From: Streptomyces mirabilis
GTDB lineage: Bacteria; Actinomycetota; Actinomycetes; Streptomycetales; Streptomycetaceae
Reading direction: 5' to 3'
Length of the DNA stretch: 64,000 bases
NCBI RefSeq assembly: GCF_039503195.1
Contig: NZ_JBCJKP010000001.1
Location: 7,068,001 to 7,132,000 of the forward strand
The translations under genes and the position numbers were made by a program. This document shows positions 19,729 to 29,263 of the stretch, one piece after another (position 1 is the stretch's first letter; each line of letters opens with the position of its first letter). The notes below the pieces were generated by a model, which saw only the letters and a program-made list of their open reading frames with translations, was not told where the DNA came from and did not search any database.

Positions 19729-20736
19729 ATGACGGCACCATTGCACGAGCCGACCGCGGAAGCGGCCCCGAGTGCGGCCGAAGAAGCGGCGGCTGCCGCC
19801 GCCGGCGAAAAGGTCGTGCAGGGACGTTCCCTGGGCCGGATCGCCTGGGAGCGCCTGAAGAGGGACAAGCTCGCCCTGACCGGCGGCATCGTCGTGCTCG
19901 TCCTCATCGTGATCGCCCTGCTCGCGCCAGTGATCACCAACCTGCTCGGTCAGGACCCGGACACCTTCAACGAGAAGCTGATCGACCCTCTGTTCGGCAC
20001 TCCCACGGGGTCGTTGGGCGGCATCAGCGGCCACCACCTGCTGGGCGTCGAGCCCGTCAACGGCCGCGACATCCTCGCCCGCATCCTCTACGGTGCCCGC
20101 GTCTCGCTCCTGGTGGGCTTCCTCTCCGCCGTCGTCGCGGTCGTCCTCGGCACCGTGCTCGGCATCCTGGCGGGCTTCTTCGGAGGCTGGGTGGACTCGC
20201 TCATCAGCCGCGTGATGGACGGCCTGCTGGCCTTCCCGCAACTCCTGTTCACGATCGCCCTGGTCTCGGTGATGCCGAACAACATGCTGGGCCTGTCCGG
20301 CTCCAACGTGCGCGTGTTCGTGATGATCCTGGTCATCGGCTTCTTCGGCTGGCCCTACATCGGACGCGTGGTGCGCGGCCAGACGCTCTCGATGCGTGAG
20401 CGTGAGTACGTCGAGGCCGCGCGGTCGCTGGGCGCCGGGCGCTTCTACATCCTGTTCAAGGAACTGCTGCCCAACCTGGTCGCACCGATCATCGTCTACA
20501 CGACGATGATGATCCCCACGAACATCCTCACCGAGGCGGCACTCAGCTTCCTGGGTGTGGGCGTCAAGCCGCCCACCTCGTCCTGGGGACAGATGCTGTC
20601 GAGCGCGATCGACTACTACGAGTCCGACCCCATGTACATGGTGGTCCCTGGTGTGGCGATCTTCATCACCGTCCTTGCCTTCAACCTCTTCGGCGACGGT
20701 GTGCGGGACGCGCTGGACCCGAAGGCTTCCCGCTGA
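19729..20736 (+). CDS. Oligopeptide ABC transporter permease (OppC/DppC type)
   Basis: The 335-residue inner-membrane protein has an Ala/Glu-rich cytoplasmic N-terminus, a first membrane helix (GGIVVLVLIVIALLAPVI) and five further helices. The EAA loop reads EYVEAARSLGAGRFYILFKELLPN in the usual place. It pairs with the OppB-type permease three genes along to form the channel. I took the ATG at 19729 (MTAPLHEP) because upstream codons give no conserved sequence. The order permease, binding protein, permease, ATPase, ATPase is the order of the BldK transporter of Streptomyces. Confidence 0.93.
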   Translation: MTAPLHEPTAEAAPSAAEEAAAAAAGEKVVQGRSLGRIAWERLKRDKLALTGGIVVLVLIVIALLAPVITNLLGQDPDTFNEKLIDPLFGTPTGSLGGISGHHLLGVEPVNGRDILARILYGARVSLLVGFLSAVVAVVLGTVLGILAGFFGGWVDSLISRVMDGLLAFPQLLFTIALVSVMPNNMLGLSGSNVRVFVMILVIGFFGWPYIGRVVRGQTLSMREREYVEAARSLGAGRFYILFKELLPNLVAPIIVYTTMMIPTNILTEAALSFLGVGVKPPTSSWGQMLSSAIDYYESDPMYMVVPGVAIFITVLAFNLFGDGVRDALDPKASR

Positions 20737-20805
20737 ACTGCCACACCCCAAGCGTCCCGTGGCATCGACACGGGGTCTCTCATCAAATCCGGAGGATCCG
20801 AGATC

Positions 20806-22599
20806 GTGACTACCCAACGCACCTCAGGGCGGCGTAAGCAGGCGTTTGCCGCCGCTGCTGCGGTCGCCGCACTGCTGACCACGGCGGCGTGCGGCGGTGG
20901 AGGCAGCGACAACAACGGTTCGAAGACCGGCGCCGCCGGCTTCGACGCCGCGAACAACAAGGTCGCCCAGGCCTCTCTGGCCAAGAAGGGTGGCACGCTG
21001 CGGTTCGGCGGTGCCCAGGACGCGGACTCGTGGGACACCACGCGCGGCTACTACGGCTTCATGTGGAACTTCGCGCGCTACTACAGCCGCCAGCTGGTCA
21101 CGGGCAAGACGGAGCCGGGCAAGGCCGGCGCCGAGCTCACCCCGGACCTCGCCACCGGTCTCGCGAAGGTCACGGACAACGGCAAGACGTACACCTACAC
21201 CCTGCGTGACGGCGTCACGTGGGAGGACGGCAAGCCGATCACGTCCAAGGACGTCAAGTACGGCATCGAGCGCGTCTGGGCGCAGGACGTGCTGTCCGGC
21301 GGTCCGACCTACCTCAAGGACTTCCTGGACCCGAAGGGCGAGTACAAGGGTCCCTACAAGGACACGTCCAAGGACAAGCTGGGCCTGAAGGCGATCACCA
21401 CGCCGGACGACAAGACGGTCGTCTTCCACCTGCCGGAGGCCAACTCGGACTTCCAGGAGGTGCTGGGTCTGGTCTCGGCCTCCCCGGTCCGCCAGGACAT
21501 GGACACCAAGTCCAAGTACGGCCTGAAGCCGTTCTCCTCCGGCCCGTACAAGTTCGATTCCTACAGCCCCGGCAAGAGCCTGACGCTGGTGCGCAACGCG
21601 AACTGGAAGCAGTCCTCGGACCCGATCCGCAAGGCGTACCCGGACAAGATCACCGTCCAGTTCTTCTCGGACGCCAACCAGCTGGACCAGCGCCTGCTCA
21701 ACGGTGACCTGGACCTGGACATCAACCAGACCGGCATGTCCCCGCAGGGCCGCACCACCGCCCTGAAGGAGCACAAGGCCAACCTGGACAACCCGATCTC
21801 GGGTTACATCCGGTACGCGGCCTTCCCGCAGAGCGTGAAGCCGTTCGACAACGTCGAGTGCCGCAAGGCCGTGATCCTCGGCGCGGACCACGTCTCGCTG
21901 CAGACCGCGCGCGGTGGCCCGATCGCCGGTGGTGACATCGGCACCAACATGCTCCCGCCGTCCGTCCCGGGCGCCGAGGGCCAGAAGTACGACCCGTACG
22001 GCATCTCCGGCGCCGACAAGAACGGCAATGTCGAGAAGGCCAAGGCGGCGCTGAAGGCGTGCGGCAAGCCGAACGGCTTCTCCACCACCATCGCGGTGCG
22101 CAACAACAAGCCCGTCGAGGTGGCCACGGCCCAGTCGCTCCAGGCGTCGCTGAAGAAGATCGGCATCAACGCCCAGATCGACCAGTACGACGGTTCGCAG
22201 ACCACCGGCATCATCGGCAGCCCCTCGAACGTCCAGAAGAAGGGCTACGGCATCATCATCATGGGCTGGGGCCCGGACTTCCCGACCGTCCAGGGCTTCG
22301 GTCTGCCGCTGTGGGACAGCAAGTACATCGCGCAGAGCGGCAACAACAACTACGCGCTGATCAAGGACAAGACGATCGACGGTCTGTTCTCGCAGTACGT
22401 CACCACGCTGGACGACGCGGGCAAGACCAAGCTCTCGACCGAGATCAACCACAAGGTCATGGAGGGCGCGTACTACCTGCCCTTCACCTTCGAGAAGTTC
22501 ATCAACTGGCGCGGCGACAACCTCGCGAACGTCTACACGACGGACAACTACAGCGGTACGTACGACTTCGTGAACCTCGGTCTGAAGTCCGCAAAGTAA
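20806..22599 (+). CDS. Oligopeptide-binding lipoprotein of ABC transporter (SBP family 5)
   Basis: The 597-residue protein begins with a lipoprotein signal ending in LLTTAAC, so it should be anchored outside the membrane. Family-5 features include the early segment ELTPDLATGL, YTLRDGVTWEDGKP and the central GPYKFDSY. It delivers peptides to the two permeases. Codon 1 is GTG, with GGAGG upstream. Its 3' end is followed by a stable hairpin before the next permease gene, which may keep its mRNA in excess. Confidence 0.94.
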   Translation: MTTQRTSGRRKQAFAAAAAVAALLTTAACGGGGSDNNGSKTGAAGFDAANNKVAQASLAKKGGTLRFGGAQDADSWDTTRGYYGFMWNFARYYSRQLVTGKTEPGKAGAELTPDLATGLAKVTDNGKTYTYTLRDGVTWEDGKPITSKDVKYGIERVWAQDVLSGGPTYLKDFLDPKGEYKGPYKDTSKDKLGLKAITTPDDKTVVFHLPEANSDFQEVLGLVSASPVRQDMDTKSKYGLKPFSSGPYKFDSYSPGKSLTLVRNANWKQSSDPIRKAYPDKITVQFFSDANQLDQRLLNGDLDLDINQTGMSPQGRTTALKEHKANLDNPISGYIRYAAFPQSVKPFDNVECRKAVILGADHVSLQTARGGPIAGGDIGTNMLPPSVPGAEGQKYDPYGISGADKNGNVEKAKAALKACGKPNGFSTTIAVRNNKPVEVATAQSLQASLKKIGINAQIDQYDGSQTTGIIGSPSNVQKKGYGIIIMGWGPDFPTVQGFGLPLWDSKYIAQSGNNNYALIKDKTIDGLFSQYVTTLDDAGKTKLSTEINHKVMEGAYYLPFTFEKFINWRGDNLANVYTTDNYSGTYDFVNLGLKSAK

Positions 22600-22680
22600 T
22601 CCCGGCACACCCGCCGTACGGCACGAAAGGCAGGTGAAGGCCGGCGCGGCGTGGCCGTGGGCCATCGGATGACCTCCGGT

Positions 22681-22703
22681 GGCCCGCGGCCCCGCGGCGG
22701 GCC
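22681..22703 (+). promoter_or_regulatory. G/C hairpin directly before the OppB start
   Basis: GGCCCGC and GCGGGCC can pair around a nine-base loop, only seven bases before the GTG of the next gene. No Shine-Dalgarno sequence is visible there. The fold could slow transcription or hide the ribosome site, lowering permease output relative to the binding protein. Confidence 0.45.
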
Positions 22704-22710
22704 GTAAGCT

Positions 22711-23709
22711 GTGCTCGCTTACCTCATCAGGCGGCTGTTCGCCGCCGCAGTGATGCTCGTGGTCATCGTCATGGTGGTCTTCGGCATCTTCTTCCTCGTC
22801 CCCAAGTGGGCGGGCGTCGACATCGCCACGAGCTTCGTGGGCAAGCAGGCCGACCCGGCAGCCGTCGAGGCCGTACGGCAGAAGCTGGGCCTGAGCGATC
22901 CGATCTACGCCCAGGTCTGGCACTTCTTCAAGGGCATCTTCGTCGGACGCACCTACTCCGGCGGCGGCGATGTCACGCACTGCGCCGCGCCCTGCTTCGG
23001 CTACTCCTTCCGCAGCGAGCAGGCCGTCTGGCCGGTGCTCACCGACCGCTTCCCGGTGACCCTGGGGCTCGCGCTCGGTGCCGCCGTGCTGTGGCTGGTC
23101 TTCGGTGTCGCGGCCGGTGTGCTCTCCGCGCTCAAGCGGGGCAGCATCTGGGACCGTGGCGCGATGGTCGTCGCCCTGGCGGGTGTCTCCCTCCCCATCT
23201 ACTTCACCGGTCTGCTCAGCCTGGCGATCTTCGCCTTCGGCCTGAAATGGATCAACGCGCAGTACGTGCCACTCGGCCAGAGCTTCAGCGGCTGGTTCGG
23301 CGGCATGATCCTGCCCTGGATCACCCTCGCGTTCCTCTACGCGGCGATGTACGCCCGGATCACCCGCGCCACCATGCTGGAGATCCTGGGCGAGGACTAC
23401 ATCCGCACGGCACGCGCCAAGGGCCTCAAGGAGCAGGTCGTCATCGGCAAGCACGCCATGCGCTCCACGATGACCCCCATCCTCACCATGCTGGGCATGG
23501 ACCTCGGCGCCCTCATCGGCGGCGCCATCCTGACGGAGTCCACGTTCAACCTGCCCGGTCTCGGCCGTGCGGTGCTCGACGCCATCAAGAACCAGGACCT
23601 GCCCATCATCCTGGGCGTCACCCTGATCACTTCTCTCGCGGTGCTGATCGCCAACCTCGTGGTGGACGTCCTGTACGCCGTGATCGACCCCCGAGTGAGG
23701 CTGTCATGA
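22711..23709 (+). CDS. Oligopeptide ABC transporter permease (OppB/DppB type)
   Basis: The 332-residue protein starts with the OppB signature LAYLIRRLFAAAVML and a membrane helix, carries a periplasmic segment with two cysteines (THCAAPCFGYSF), and has the EAA loop EDYIRTARAKGLKEQVV. About six helices are visible. The GTG start has no clear ribosome site. Its stop overlaps the ATG of the next ATPase gene (ATGA), a sign of coupled translation. Confidence 0.94.
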   Translation: MLAYLIRRLFAAAVMLVVIVMVVFGIFFLVPKWAGVDIATSFVGKQADPAAVEAVRQKLGLSDPIYAQVWHFFKGIFVGRTYSGGGDVTHCAAPCFGYSFRSEQAVWPVLTDRFPVTLGLALGAAVLWLVFGVAAGVLSALKRGSIWDRGAMVVALAGVSLPIYFTGLLSLAIFAFGLKWINAQYVPLGQSFSGWFGGMILPWITLAFLYAAMYARITRATMLEILGEDYIRTARAKGLKEQVVIGKHAMRSTMTPILTMLGMDLGALIGGAILTESTFNLPGLGRAVLDAIKNQDLPIILGVTLITSLAVLIANLVVDVLYAVIDPRVRLS

Positions 23710-24800
23710 CCGAACTCAGCAAGAGCGGAGCGGTGGCCGAGCCCGTCAAGGACTCGCCCGCATCCTCCGCCTTCCTCGAAGTACGCGACCTGAAGGTGCA
23801 CTTCCCGACCGACGACGGTCTGGTCAAGTCCGTCGACGGGCTCAGCTTCCAGCTGGAGAAGGGCAAGACCCTCGGGATCGTGGGCGAGTCCGGCTCCGGC
23901 AAGTCGGTGACCTCGCTCGGCATCATGGGCCTGCACACGGCCGGCCAGTACGGCAAGCGCAAGGCGCAGATCTCCGGCGAGATCTGGCTGAACGGCACCG
24001 AACTGCTGTCCGCCGACCCGGACTACGTACGCAAGCTGCGCGGCCGCGAGATGGCGATGATCTTCCAGGATCCGCTCTCCGCGCTGCACCCGTACTACAC
24101 GATCGGTCAGCAGATCGTGGAGGCGTACCGCATCCACAACAACGTGGACAAGAAGACGGCGAAGCGTCGCGCGGTCGAGATGCTCGACCGGGTGGGCATC
24201 CCGCAGCCGGACAAGCGCGTCGACAGCTACCCGCACGAGTTCTCCGGTGGTATGCGCCAGCGCGCGATGATCGCGATGTCGCTGGTCAACAACCCCGAAC
24301 TGCTCATCGCGGACGAGCCGACGACCGCCCTGGACGTGACCGTCCAGGCGCAGATCCTCGACCTGATCCGGGACCTGCAGAAGGAGTTCGGCTCCGCGGT
24401 CATCATCATCACCCACGACCTGGGCGTCGTCGCGGAGCTCGCCGACGACATCCTGGTGATGTACGGCGGCCGTTGCATCGAGCGCGGTCCGGCCGAGAAG
24501 GTGTTCTACGAGCCACGGCACCCCTACACCTGGGGGCTGCTCGGCTCGATGCCGCGCCTGGACCGTGAGCAGACCGAGCGCCTCATCCCCGTCAAGGGCT
24601 CCCCGCCCTCGCTGATCAACATCCCGTCCGGCTGCGCCTTCAACCCGCGCTGCCCGTACGCGGACGTTCCCAAGGACAACGTGACCCGCACGGTCCGCCC
24701 CGAGCTGACCGAGGTCGGCGGACGGCACTGGGCCGCCTGCCACATGACCCAGGAGCAGCGGGAACGCATCTGGACCGAAGAGATTGCGCCGAAGCTGTGA
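23706..24800 (+). CDS. Oligopeptide ABC transporter ATP-binding protein (OppD/DppD type)
   Basis: The 364-residue ATPase has Walker A GESGSGKS, the Q-loop in [14 protein letters not shown], signature [14 protein letters not shown], Walker [13 protein letters not shown] and the switch His in THDLGVVAE. The C-terminal oligopeptide-transporter region with its cysteine cluster ([12 protein letters not shown]) is present. It overlaps the preceding permease by four bases and the following ATPase by four bases. Confidence 0.96.
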   Translation: MTELSKSGAVAEPVKDSPASSAFLEVRDLKVHFPTDDGLVKSVDGLSFQLEKGKTLGIVGESGSGKSVTSLGIMGLHTAGQYGKRKAQISGEIWLNGTELLSADPDYVRKLRGREMAMIFQDPLSALHPYYTIGQQIVEAYRIHNNVDKKTAKRRAVEMLDRVGIPQPDKRVDSYPHEFSGGMRQRAMIAMSLVNNPELLIADEPTTALDVTVQAQILDLIRDLQKEFGSAVIIITHDLGVVAELADDILVMYGGRCIERGPAEKVFYEPRHPYTWGLLGSMPRLDREQTERLIPVKGSPPSLINIPSGCAFNPRCPYADVPKDNVTRTVRPELTEVGGRHWAACHMTQEQRERIWTEEIAPKL

Positions 24801-26209
24801 GCGAGAAAGCCAAGGACGCGGAAGTGACCATTCCCGCACAGGCACAGGACGAAGGCGGCGCCACCCTCACCAAGGACGCCGCCCCGGGTGACGTCCTGCT
24901 GAAGGTGACCGGGCTGCAGAAGCACTTCCCCATCCGCAAGGGTCTGCTGCAGCGTCAGGTCGGCGCGGTGCGTGCCGTCGACGGCCTCGACTTCGAGGTG
25001 CGCTCCGGGGAGACCCTGGGCGTCGTGGGCGAGTCCGGCTGCGGCAAGTCCACGATGGGCCGGCTGATCACGCGGCTGCTCGAACCGACCGCGGGCAAGG
25101 TCGAGTTCGAGGGCAAGGACATCACGCACCTCGGTGTGAGCGGTATGCGCCCGATGCGCCGTGACGTTCAGATGATCTTCCAGGACCCGTACTCGTCGCT
25201 GAACCCCCGGCACACGATCGGCACGATCATCAGTGCCCCGTTCAAGCTGCAGGGCGTCACTCCCGAGGGCGGCGTCAAGAAGGAGGTCCAGCGACTGCTG
25301 TCGGTCGTCGGCCTCAACCCCGAGCACTACAACCGCTATCCGCACGAGTTCTCCGGCGGTCAGCGCCAGCGCATCGGCATCGCCCGCGCGCTCGCGCTCA
25401 ACCCGAAGCTGGTCGTGGCGGACGAGCCGGTCTCGGCGCTCGACGTGTCGATCCAGGCGCAGGTCGTCAACCTCCTCGACGACCTGCAGCAGGAACTCGG
25501 CCTGACGTACGTGATCATCGCGCACGACCTGTCGGTGGTCCGGCACGTCTCGGACCGGATCGCGGTGATGTACCTCGGCAAGATCGTGGAGCTCGCCGAC
25601 CGCGACTCGCTCTACAGGGCGCCGATGCACCCGTACACCAAGGCGCTGATGTCCGCGGTGCCGATCCCGGACCCCAAGCGCCGGAACGTGAAGAGCGAGC
25701 GCATCCTGCTCAAGGGCGACGTGCCCTCGCCGATCTCGCCGCCGAGCGGTTGCCGCTTCCACACGCGGTGCTGGAAGGCCACGGAGGTCTGCAAGACGAC
25801 CGAGCCGCCGCTCCTGGAGCTGAAGCCCGGCCAGCAGGTCGCCTGCCACCACCCGGAGAACTTCGAGGACCAGGCGCCCCAGGACACCGTGCTGCTGTCC
25901 GCGGCGAAGGAGGCCGCGGCGCTCGTGGCCGACGAGGTGCTGGCGGAGTCGGCGGAGACGTCGGCTGCGGTAGCCGCGGAACTGGAATCCACGGAGGAGA
26001 CTCCGGAGCCCGCCGCGGAGACGACCACCGAGCCCGCCGAGGAGACCGCCGCTGAGGAGGCCGCCCCCGAGGAGGCCGTCGCCGCTGAGGAGGCCGCCCC
26101 CGAGGAGGCCGCCGCCGCTGAGGAGGCTGCTGCCGAAGAGGCCTCCGAAACGGCCGCCGTCGACGAGTCGGACTCGTCGGAGGAGTCGGGAACCGGCAGC
26201 CAGAAGTGA
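24797..26209 (+). CDS. Oligopeptide ABC transporter ATP-binding protein (OppF/DppF type) with acidic tail
   Basis: The first 350 residues or so form a standard OppF ATPase: Walker [11 protein letters not shown]-loop [11 protein letters not shown], signature [14 protein letters not shown], Walker [13 protein letters not shown], and the cysteine motif [10 protein letters not shown]. At 470 residues it is about 110 longer than usual. The extra C-terminus is almost only Ala, Glu and Pro/Ser, partly built from a 33-bp DNA repeat, and is probably disordered. The GTG start overlaps the OppD stop. It is the last gene of the operon. Confidence 0.95.
   Translation: MSEKAKDAEVTIPAQAQDEGGATLTKDAAPGDVLLKVTGLQKHFPIRKGLLQRQVGAVRAVDGLDFEVRSGETLGVVGESGCGKSTMGRLITRLLEPTAGKVEFEGKDITHLGVSGMRPMRRDVQMIFQDPYSSLNPRHTIGTIISAPFKLQGVTPEGGVKKEVQRLLSVVGLNPEHYNRYPHEFSGGQRQRIGIARALALNPKLVVADEPVSALDVSIQAQVVNLLDDLQQELGLTYVIIAHDLSVVRHVSDRIAVMYLGKIVELADRDSLYRAPMHPYTKALMSAVPIPDPKRRNVKSERILLKGDVPSPISPPSGCRFHTRCWKATEVCKTTEPPLLELKPGQQVACHHPENFEDQAPQDTVLLSAAKEAAALVADEVLAESAETSAAVAAELESTEETPEPAAETTTEPAEETAAEEAAPEEAVAAEEAAPEEAAAAEEAAAEEASETAAVDESDSSEESGTGSQK
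26054..26152 (+). repeat. 33-bp tandem repeat encoding Ala/Glu-rich tail of OppF
   Basis: Units start at 26054, 26087 and 26120 with GAGGAGGC and code for [11 protein letters not shown] and close variants. The first two units are nearly identical and the third has diverged. The 33-bp length keeps the frame, so copy number can change without breaking the protein. Confidence 0.8.
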
Positions 26210-26231
26210 ACAGGGCGGTGTGAATTCACCG

Positions 26232-26279
26232 AAACAAATGCCCCGGTAACCAGATGAATGGTTACCGGGGCATTTGTTT
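26232..26279. terminator. Strong bidirectional terminator
   Basis: Arms of 20 perfectly paired bases (26232-26251 and 26260-26279) flank the loop AGATGAAT. The stem base is AAAC/GTTT and a T-run follows, so it works on both strands. It sits between the end of the transporter operon and the convergent secreted-protein gene. Confidence 0.95.
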
Positions 26280-26289
26280 TGAAGAATTA

Positions 26290-26811
26290 TCAGGAACTGG
26301 TTTCCCAGTAGTGCCAGCCGACCGAAGTCGCCGGAAGCTTGGCCGTTCCCCGCGCGAGCGTCGTCACCGAACAGTTCGGGTTCGTGCGGTTCGACTCCCA
26401 TCCGACCTTGAAGCCGTTGGAGCCGTACTGCAGGTTCCCGTACTTGTTGGAGTGGATGTTGTGCGAGTACGTGTGGCCGGTCGTGATCGCCACGGACTTG
26501 GTGATGCTGCCGCTCACCGACGCCTTGGCCGAGGCGAAGAGGTAGCTCGCGCTCACCTCCAGGGAGGCGGAGAGGCTGTACGTGATGGTGGACGCCCTGG
26601 TGACGGAGGCGGTGATGGTGCCGCCCGGACCGTCCTTGAAGTAGGCCCCCGAGGCGGGAATCCGATAGGCCGAGTGCGAGGTGATCAGAACCCCGTAATC
26701 GACCGGGCACGACCTCTTCGGAGTGACGACCGCCGAGGCCGGCGCCGCACCCGCGACGAGCGGCATTACTCCGGCGACGACGAGTGTGGCCAGCTTGGTT
26801 CTCTTACGCAT
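26290..26811 (-). CDS. Small secreted protein of unknown function
   Basis: The start MRKRTKLATLVVAGVMPLV and cleavage near ASA give a mature protein of about 145 residues, exported by Sec. It is rich in Ser, Thr and aromatic residues (NKYGNLQYGSNGFKVGWE), suggesting a beta-rich fold, and has two cysteines that could form a disulfide. I do not recognise the family. The ATG at 26811 has GGGGGAA before it. It is a single-gene unit with its own terminator, and a palindrome lies about 75 bp upstream. Confidence 0.7.
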   Translation of the reverse strand: MRKRTKLATLVVAGVMPLVAGAAPASAVVTPKRSCPVDYGVLITSHSAYRIPASGAYFKDGPGGTITASVTRASTITYSLSASLEVSASYLFASAKASVSGSITKSVAITTGHTYSHNIHSNKYGNLQYGSNGFKVGWESNRTNPNCSVTTLARGTAKLPATSVGWHYWETSS

Positions 26812-26882
26812 GAATTTCCCCCATGCAAGTGGTCCGGCCTCCGTTTCGGCGGAGCCCGTCAAGCTGGAATGAGACTATGAAG

Positions 26883-26900
26883 TTGACCGAGACCGGTCAA
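26883..26900. promoter_or_regulatory. Palindrome TTGACC-N6-GGTCAA upstream of the secreted protein gene
   Basis: Two six-base arms are separated by GAGACC, 72 bp before the start codon on the minus strand. This spacing fits an operator or an element overlapping a -35 box. The binding protein is unknown. The rest of the gap to 27158 shows nothing else definite. Confidence 0.35.
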
Positions 26901-27158
26901 TCACATTCTGCGGAGTTGAGCAACAATTGAGCCTGCCGCTTCGGGCGGTAAAAACTCGGAAATGCCGGGGTCTTCGTGTGGTCAAATGACGGACCGGTTC
27001 CGCCCGTTCGGGGAGACCGGAAGTCGATCGTCAGGAGTCAACCGGCGGGTAGGCCATGACGATTGGGCAAAGTCATGAGCATGCCCGAAGGGAAGAGTGC
27101 AGAGTCTCGCGTGTCCAACTGATCGGGAACGATCGGAACACGTACGAAAGGGACGCTC

Positions 27159-28550
27159 ATGGCACTCTCCCGTTCGGCACGTTTAGGAGCCCTCGCGACC
27201 GCGGCGGCCTCCTTCCTCGTCATCGCCGCCTCCTCCGCCCCGACCCCGGGCGCCGACGGCATCGGCGACTCCTACTTCCCCCAGCTCGGCAACGGCGGCT
27301 TCGACGCCCGGCACTACGACCTCAACGTGGCGTACAACCCGGACACCGACCGTCTGGACGGCCGTACGACGCTCACGGCCCGCGCGACCCAGTCCCTCTC
27401 CTCCTTCGACCTCGACCTGCAGAGACTGGAGGTCACGCGCGTCGAAGTGAACGGCAGACGCGCCGACTTCACCCGCGACGGCGACGAGATCCACATCTCC
27501 CCGCACGGGGCGATCGGCAAGGGCAGGACCTTCACCGTCACCGTCACCTACGGCGGCGTCCCCGAAGCCCTGAACGGTCCCATCGTCTTCGGCTCCGACT
27601 ACGGGTGGATGAAGACCGCCGACGGAGTCTTCGTCGCCTGTGAGCCCAACGCCGCCTCCACCTGGTTCCCCTCCAGCGACCACCCCTCCGACAAGGCCAC
27701 CTACGACATCCGGATCAAGGCGCCCAAGGGCCTGACGGGCGTCTCCAACGGGCGGCTGATATCGACGTACGACCAAGGCGACAGCACGGTCGCGCACTGG
27801 CGCGAGAGCAGGCCGATGGCGACCTATCTCGCGACCGCGACCATCGGGAAGTTCGACGTGAGGACGGGGACGACCCCGGCCGGGACGCCGATCTACGTGG
27901 CCATCGACCCGGTGCTCACCAACAGCAACAGCGTCGACGTGTACGCCGTGACGGCCGAGGCCACCGACTACTGGTCGCAGGTCTTCGGCCCCTACCCCTT
28001 CGAGGAGACCGGCGCGATCGTCGACGACATGCCCCAGGCGGGGTTCTCGCTGGAGGTGCAGTCGAAGCCCGCGTACTCCGCCGTGCGCTCGGAGTCGACC
28101 ATCGTGCACGAGCTGGCCCACCAGTGGTTCGGCGACTCCGTGTCGGTGGAACGCTGGAAGGACATCTGGCTGAACGAGGGCTTCGCGACCTACGCCCAGT
28201 GGCTGTGGTCCGAGCACAAGGGGATCCGCTCGGCCCACGACTCGTTCCTCGCCGGGTACAACGCGCGGCCCGCGGACTCCGCCTTCTGGGGGACCGTCGT
28301 CGCCGACCCGCAGCGCGACACCATGTTCGCCTCGGCGGTCTACCAGCGCGGCGCGATGACCCTCCAGATGCTGCGCGAGCGTATCGGCGACACCGCGTTC
28401 TTCGAACTGCTGCCCGCCTGGACGAAGCTCCACAAGTACGGCAACGCCGACACCGCCGACTTCATCCACCTCGCCGAGAGGATCTCGGGACGACAGCTCG
28501 ACGACCTTTTCCGGACCTGGCTGTTCACCACAGGGAAACCAACCCTGTAG
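27159..28550 (+). CDS. Secreted M1-family zinc metallopeptidase (aminopeptidase N-like), with early TTA codon
   Basis: The 463-residue protein has a signal peptide (to about residue 30), the zinc site H317-E-L-A-H321 and the third ligand E340 in NEGFATY, spaced as in M1 enzymes. The usual GAMEN exopeptidase motif is replaced by GFSLEV around 295-300, so substrate choice may differ. It is shorter than E. coli PepN because the C-terminal helical domain is missing. Codon 9 is TTA (27183-27185), which in Streptomyces needs the bldA tRNA, implying expression linked to development. AAGGGA precedes the ATG. Confidence 0.92.
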   Translation: MALSRSARLGALATAAASFLVIAASSAPTPGADGIGDSYFPQLGNGGFDARHYDLNVAYNPDTDRLDGRTTLTARATQSLSSFDLDLQRLEVTRVEVNGRRADFTRDGDEIHISPHGAIGKGRTFTVTVTYGGVPEALNGPIVFGSDYGWMKTADGVFVACEPNAASTWFPSSDHPSDKATYDIRIKAPKGLTGVSNGRLISTYDQGDSTVAHWRESRPMATYLATATIGKFDVRTGTTPAGTPIYVAIDPVLTNSNSVDVYAVTAEATDYWSQVFGPYPFEETGAIVDDMPQAGFSLEVQSKPAYSAVRSESTIVHELAHQWFGDSVSVERWKDIWLNEGFATYAQWLWSEHKGIRSAHDSFLAGYNARPADSAFWGTVVADPQRDTMFASAVYQRGAMTLQMLRERIGDTAFFELLPAWTKLHKYGNADTADFIHLAERISGRQLDDLFRTWLFTTGKPTL

Positions 28551-28597
28551 GCCTTTCTTTGTAAGGCGCGAGCCCCGCGACGGGTGAGAATGTCCGG

Positions 28598-29263
28598 GTG
28601 CTTCAGGAACTGTTCACCCCCTCCGTCCAGCATGTGCTCGACCTCGTGGGGATCTTCGTCTTCGCGATCTCCGGCGCCCTGCTGGCCGTCCGCAAGAACT
28701 TCGACGTCTTCGGCATCGCCGTCCTCGCCGAGGTCACCGCACTGGGCGGAGGGCTGTTCCGCGACATGGTCATCGGGGCCGTACCCCCGGCCGCGTTCAC
28801 CGACCTCGGCTACTTCAGCACCCCGCTGCTCGCCGCCCTGCTGGTGTTCTTCCTTCACCCGGAGGTGGAGCGCATCCAGGTCGCGGTCAACGTCTTCGAC
28901 GCGGCCGGACTCGGCCTGTTCTGCGTCGCGGGCACCACGAAGGCGTACGAGTACGGCCTCGGCCTCACCCCGTCCGCGGCCCTGGGTCTGGCCACCGCGG
29001 TCGGCGGCGGTGTGCTGCGCGACGTCCTCGCCAACGAGGTGCCCTCACTGCTGCGCTGGGACCGCGATCTGTACGCGGTCCCGGCGATCGTCGGCGCCAC
29101 GATGGTGGTCCTGTGCATCCGCTACGACGCGCTGTCCCCGTTCACCAGCGGGCTCGCCGCCGTCACCGCTTTCGTCCTGCGGTTGCTCGCGATGCGGTAC
29201 CACTGGCGAGCGCCGCGTGCTTGGCACCGCCGGTCGACGGCGACGGAGTCGGAGACTCCTTAG
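28598..29263 (+). CDS. TRIC cation channel family membrane protein (UPF0126/YadS-like)
   Basis: The 221-residue protein has about seven hydrophobic segments and the two repeated signatures of the family, GGGLFRDM and GGGVLRDVL, in an internal duplication. Bacterial TRIC relatives form trimeric cation channels. The GTG start follows the M1 peptidase by 47 bp. The last 101 bp overlap the convergent esterase gene. Confidence 0.88.
   Translation: MLQELFTPSVQHVLDLVGIFVFAISGALLAVRKNFDVFGIAVLAEVTALGGGLFRDMVIGAVPPAAFTDLGYFSTPLLAALLVFFLHPEVERIQVAVNVFDAAGLGLFCVAGTTKAYEYGLGLTPSAALGLATAVGGGVLRDVLANEVPSLLRWDRDLYAVPAIVGATMVVLCIRYDALSPFTSGLAAVTAFVLRLLAMRYHWRAPRAWHRRSTATESETP

Noticed and set aside
20824..23454. 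Minus-strand frame of 876 codons over the transporter operon
   Set aside because: Shadow of the binding protein and permease genes.
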